This document shows positions 60,296-64,000 of a stretch of 64,000 bases of DNA, one piece after another. Position numbers and translations under genes: made by a program. Origin of the DNA: Perkinsus marinus ATCC 50983 (Eukaryota; Perkinsozoa; Perkinsida; Perkinsidae); the NCBI RefSeq assembly GCF_000006405.1, contig NW_003206658.1, forward strand, positions 137,240-201,239, in the 5' to 3' direction. Within the stretch, counting starts at the first letter, position 1. Every line of letters starts with the position of its first letter. The notes beneath the pieces are model-generated. The model was not told the origin of the DNA. It saw only the letters and a list, made by a program, of their open reading frames with translations, and ran no database searches.

Positions 60296-60413
60296 TGGAG
60301 TTTCACCCGTTTTACGAGAAGTGGCGTAATACTCTGTGAAAAACCCGATATTCGCGGTGATGTGCAGTAGTCGTGAAGTATGTTTTTCATATCACTAGAG
60401 TGGTGAAACTCCA
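60295..60413. repeat. Family B TIR element abutting the LicD gene
   Basis: 119 bp with inverted ends TTGGAGTTTCACCCG and GTGGTGAAACTCCACC. On the coding strand it reads CTCCAATGTTCGTAG at its 3' edge, closely like CTCCAATGTATTAG at the splice acceptor of COG1 intron 2. Confidence 0.8.
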
Positions 60414-60559
60414 CCATAAGCTCTACTGTATTCTTCCGAACTCGTTAACCCAAATCAGCCTGTTATTATTATATTCAACATCTAAGCGACAATCAACCCA
60501 TGGCCATATACACATCCTCTCAACGCTTCACGTGGTATGTTCTTCCTCGTCACCTATCA

Positions 60560-62151
60560 TACAAACATTCATGCACAAGGTGATCATTAGGCCAGGGAAA
60601 TTCCAACCACCTTCTTTTTCACCAACAGGTTCCTCCTCCTGCTGTACAATGGCCTCTCTAGTCTTAGCTCCCTTGGGGAGGTGCCATCTCGCTGGTACCT
60701 ATCGCATAAAATTAACCAATTTCTTTTCCTCCTACCACACCTTCCTGAACTTTGTCATTTTAAACAGCTCTTCCCCTCCGCCATCTCCAATGCTCTTCTT
60801 CCGATGAGCCGCTTTCACACCGATGGCAGCATGCGCCTTAGCCGCCTAAGACTACAGTAGAACACGATACCTCCGAGGGCGACCCCACTTTAGTAGACTT
60901 GATCTTCAGCTGGCAATGCGTTCTGGCCTTCTCCTCTTCCTCGACTAATTTCTCATACCGCGCCTCTGTCAACATCTCCGATTCCTATCAATATAGACAT
61001 ATATTAATACTATACATATAAGTAGAAACAATACATATAATACGGCTCATACCGCACCTCTGTCAACATCTCCGATTCCTATCAATATAGACATATATTA
61101 ATACTATACATATAAGTAAAAACAATACATATAATACGGCTCGTATAATAATATATATAATAACTTCTCATACCGCGCCTCCGTCAACATCTCCGACTTC
61201 TATCATAAATACATAATATACTATACATATATTATACATATAAATACTTCTCATACCACGCCTTTCGATAAATGCATAATAACAACTATTATACAGCAGT
61301 CAAACTCAAACACACTTTACTGCGTTCGTATCACTCTACATAGCTCTGTACGAAGAACTCCTAAGGACCGCCTTATAAACTCTTCTCGGCAAACTCACCA
61401 AGCCGAACTGGTTGGATATAACGTACGAGATCGGCGTGCTCGGTCGTGTCTTCTTACCATACCTTCACCAACTCTCAACCATCACCAGGCATCACCAACA
61501 ACCCTTACACGAAATCTGCCGGCAGCGAGTGCTCACGACGAGCCTCCTCCTCCTGTAGCCTCTGTTGGGCGCTCTTGTGAACGATGAACCTGCGGGACGG
61601 TGTTGAACTCAGATGGACCTTCCCCTCTCACTTGGGATTTTGTTGTCTATAAACTTTCTGCTCAGTAGCAGTCCGGCACTTGCCGTCATCAAGTGCTGAC
61701 TTATTCAGATACCGGAAATCCTGCAACACCCACATGGCCAACCTATCGATGCTGAGAGACCCCACCAAGACGTTCACTTGGGCAACAGGCTTAGGCGTAT
61801 GGCTCTTCCATTTCGTGGTCACCTCTTTGGCTCCCTCGGGATCGGCACCCTGACCAAATGCTAGTCTAAGAAGTCTCAAGCGACAATCGGGACATATCCA
61901 AGGTTGCAACCATAAAGATACAAAATAGGTCCGGAATTGACCTTCCATCACTCAAATGGCTTCGTCTACTACTGAGCGTATTGAAATTTCCTTGGATTTT
62001 CAGCGGAAATTCCATACTGCAGTACCTGGCTCTTGCCATAGACGAAGCCTCCACTCGGCAGGTCGTAGTATGTCGGCTTAGCGTGACCAACTTCATCTCG
62101 CATCAACAGGGGATTCCTATTCCTCGTGAAGTAATGGTCGGCAGCAGTCAT
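60560..62151 (-). CDS. CFAP77: CFAP77-like flagellar protein (multi-exon)
   Basis: CFAP77 is a microtubule-associated axonemal protein of motile cilia. Minus-strand exons: 62151-62026 (MTAADHYFTRNRNPLLMRDE, then DLPSGGFVYGKSQ), about 61850-61779 (GADPEGAKEVTTKWKSH), about 61720-61632 (DFRYLNKSALDDGKCRTA), about 61589-61508, about 61462-61399 (YGKKTRPSTPISYVI), and one starting near 60980 (ESEMLTEARYEKLVEEEEKA), with a further likely exon near 60700-60590. The order of NPL...LP...F-x-YG, the LN-K-x-A-x2-x-G segment and the RPSTP motif matches animal CFAP77. The 3' end is not fixed. It would fit a flagellated zoospore stage. Confidence 0.55.
60950..61262. repeat. Roughly 93-bp tandem duplication spanning a splice acceptor
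   Basis: Two near-identical units and a decayed third. Each contains intron sequence, a 3' splice site and the first 33 nt (11 codons, ESEMLTEARYE) of the CFAP77-like exon, read on the minus strand. The spacer is AT-rich (ACATATATTAATACTATAC). Confidence 0.8.
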
Positions 62152-62174
62152 TGCAACAGAGTCAACTGAAGATT

Positions 62175-62175
62175 C

Positions 62176-62219
<44 letters not shown>
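62175..62219. repeat. (TAG)n microsatellite upstream of the CFAP77-like gene
   Basis: About fourteen uninterrupted trinucleotide units. On the minus strand it reads (CTA)n just before AGAATCTTCAG, upstream of the first CFAP77-like exon. It makes a long leucine run in one overlapping frame, which I take as an artefact. Confidence 0.9.
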
Positions 62220-62280
62220 ACACTACGCCAACTAGGGAATACGAGACTATCGCATGCCCATCATGGAGAGGCCCCATGCT

Positions 62281-62391
62281 TCAGTCGCTAGTATAACCGG
62301 AGCTACTCGCGTCATCGTCATAGTCCTTTCGACGTATAAAGCGGCAGTACACTGCTGTCACTGCAAGGAAGAGGGAACAATGCTCCACGAC

Positions 62392-62441
<50 letters not shown>

Positions 62442-62975
62442 TATAGACTCACGGGCGATGCTGAGAGTAGCCGCAACGGTTCCCCACATAGCATACCACT
62501 TGAAGTTGTATGCTGCCAACCACGAATCCGGGTCCAGTGGTTCGACTCGTCTCGGGTGAGCATTATAACTGACCATCGCTATCGGGGAAGGGTTACGTCC
62601 AACAGATCACCTCGCATGAGTCGCCGGTTGTGACTCCAGATCCTTCTGACGATCAGTTCTACTTGATGAAGTGCCGTCTCCAGTGTTTCCTCCCGAGTTT
62701 TTCAACGTACTAGAGATGGCCGAAAAGTCCGGAAGTCCGAAGAAAGCAGTTGAATGTTGTGTCGCGACCAGAGAGGGATTCCCTGTAATGCCATAAGGCA
62801 GCCTTTGAGTTCTCCACAGTACTCCAGCAGCGCCTAAGACACTCCCGGAGACCAGTTCGGCATCTTCCGCCGATAACTTTGGATACTCTCTATGACCCTC
62901 ATGCCTCGTGTGGCTGCCGAATAAGAACCACTCAGCTTCAGAGAGGGTGAGGTGGAAGGTTGAAGGAGATGCCAT
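62281..62975 (-). CDS. Hypothetical single-pass membrane protein (3 exons, 180 aa)
   Basis: Exons (minus) 62975-62611, 62550-62453 and 62360-62281 join in frame. The N-terminal 120 residues are Ser/Thr-rich with no family I know; there is no signal peptide. A single transmembrane segment (about residues 139-160, WYAMWGTVAATLSIALTAVY) is followed by a basic stop-transfer (RFIRRK) and an acidic tail ending SSSGYTSD, so the C-terminus is probably cytosolic. The 92-nt second intron starts GTGAGTC and is mostly a trinucleotide microsatellite. Function unknown. Confidence 0.6.
62391..62441. repeat. (GTA)n microsatellite in the membrane-protein intron
   Basis: About seventeen units lying directly inside the 5' splice site of the host intron (minus strand, GTGAGTCTATAACTACTAC). 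Confidence 0.9.
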
Positions 62976-64000
62976 GATGTGCTCGAGCCGATGCGCACAA
63001 CGGCTTTAGCGCTCGCCCAGGTAATCGATTTGCCGATTCGTGCGGAGTTTGATGTTTCGAGCTCGACTGAAATTGTTCTAACGGTGTAACACATAGCCAT
63101 CTAATTTCGACCCTGCCGAATTGATGATGACATCGACTCCGCAAGTGGTAGCTCCTCTAGTGCTACCTCCATTGAGTCTAAGGAAGGGGCAAGTCGCTCG
63201 TGAGTTACCATCAACAGGCTTGCTCCGGAATCGCATAGATCTTTCGACAGTTACTCATCGTTTGCCTGAGGCTATCTCGTCAGACGAACGCCGAATCAGA
63301 ACTTCACGAGAGATTCACAATAGAACCACTGGCATCAGGTGAAAACTCACCCAGAAAACATGCTTTTGTCACACTCTACCTTGCTTAGAGCTCCTGCAAG
63401 TCATCAAGCGATCGTAGACGGACAAATCTCCTTCCCTATGGTGAGAGCCTAGTTCTGGATTCATGCCGAGTGCATGCGTATCACAGATCTCTCCTCGAAC
63501 GCAGAGGACGCTTGTGCTTGCCAATTCCCTGAAAACCCCACGACCAGAGAATAAAAGTGAGATTTTGTACCATCGTGATGATGAGGTTTTCCATTAGAAC
63601 ATATCTCCAGTTGGGGAGAAGGGCCACAGCTAACCGGTCGCCTCAAACTGCAGAGGACGCCACGCAAAGTGAGCTCTAGGGCGTTTTGGTGTGAGTGCAC
63701 TACTTCGGTGCCTGTAGGGGAACAAGACCGTGGTAACGTCCTTCCAAGCCTTTTATGGTCACCCTAGTATGCCCTTTAAAATGAAGTATGAAGGCAACAA
63801 CAAAACCGTTGAGTGAGATCATGCTTGGTCGTCGTCGTTGCTTCATGACCATCCCTTAGGTGGAAGGTGCCCCCCGACACTGTAGATTACTCGATCGTTT
63901 TACCCATCTTTATCGATGGGCTCAGGGAAGTGCTCCCATTGTAAGAAACTCAGTTCTCCTACTGAATGGAGAAGCTGAACTCTGCGTGCAAATTTCACAG
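62976..64000. other. End of window, no gene assigned
   Basis: A plus-strand block near 63120-63210 reads as an acidic Ser-rich stretch (DDDIDSASGSSSSAT) ending at a possible donor TC|GTGAGT, so a plus-strand gene may begin here, but I cannot identify it or link further exons. Confidence 0.3.

Noticed and set aside
60373-60807. 144-residue plus-strand open frame
   Set aside because: It begins inside the family B element and runs antisense to a likely exon of the CFAP77-like gene; no homology.
61969-62277. Protein with a long poly-leucine membrane segment
   Set aside because: The leucine run is the (TAG)n microsatellite read in one frame; the conserved CFAP77-like sequence starts after it at 62151.

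Overview
The window is nuclear DNA from a compact, intron-rich protist genome. Coding regions only make sense when many very short GT-AG introns (about 27-104 nt) are removed. Gene content (PP2A-B56, CWC24/RNF113, COG1, GALE, kynurenine 3-monooxygenase, a CFAP77-like flagellar protein) is plainly eukaryotic, and the standard genetic code fits. The mix of tiny introns, a small cysteine-rich secreted protein with two repeats and a flagellar gene suggests an alveolate, most likely a Perkinsus species. That assignment is inference, not proof. A run of 100 N (48971-49070) marks a scaffold join.

Layout. 1-5.4 kb: a 47-bp tandem repeat, tRNA-Thr(UGU), and a complete 12-exon xylulokinase gene (+). 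5.4-5.8 kb: small secreted Cys-rich protein (+). 6.26-13.25 kb: a young LTR retroelement carrying a nested hAT-like DNA transposon. 13.3-22.9 kb: three tightly packed minus-strand genes in the order COG1, CWC24/RNF113, prenylcysteine oxidase, all resolved exon by exon. 25.0-26.1 kb: UDP-glucose 4-epimerase (-). 27.2-33.8 kb: PP2A B56 regulatory subunit (13 exons, +) followed by kynurenine 3-monooxygenase (17 exons, +). 29.1-46.3 kb: a large direct duplication that copied the 3' end of the B56 gene and the whole KMO gene, with an unrelated EF-hand-like gene between the copies; both copies carry broken retroelement gag debris. 46-49 kb: more retroelement debris up to the assembly gap. 50-58.6 kb: one or two large leucine-rich-repeat genes (-), exon structure not resolved. 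59.3-63 kb: LicD-family protein, CFAP77-like protein and a single-pass membrane protein, all on the minus strand.

The most striking signal is in the introns. In seven fully resolved genes most introns are 30-104 nt. Nearly every longer one contains a recognisable insert: a hAT-type MITE (family A, TIR starting CAGTGTTGG, 8-bp target duplications), one of two other inverted-repeat elements (families B and C), a tRNA gene, a hairpin array or a tandem repeat. Several elements lie right against splice sites, and one duplicated the 5' splice site itself. The window therefore looks like a genome in which short TIR elements preferentially occupy, or create, introns.
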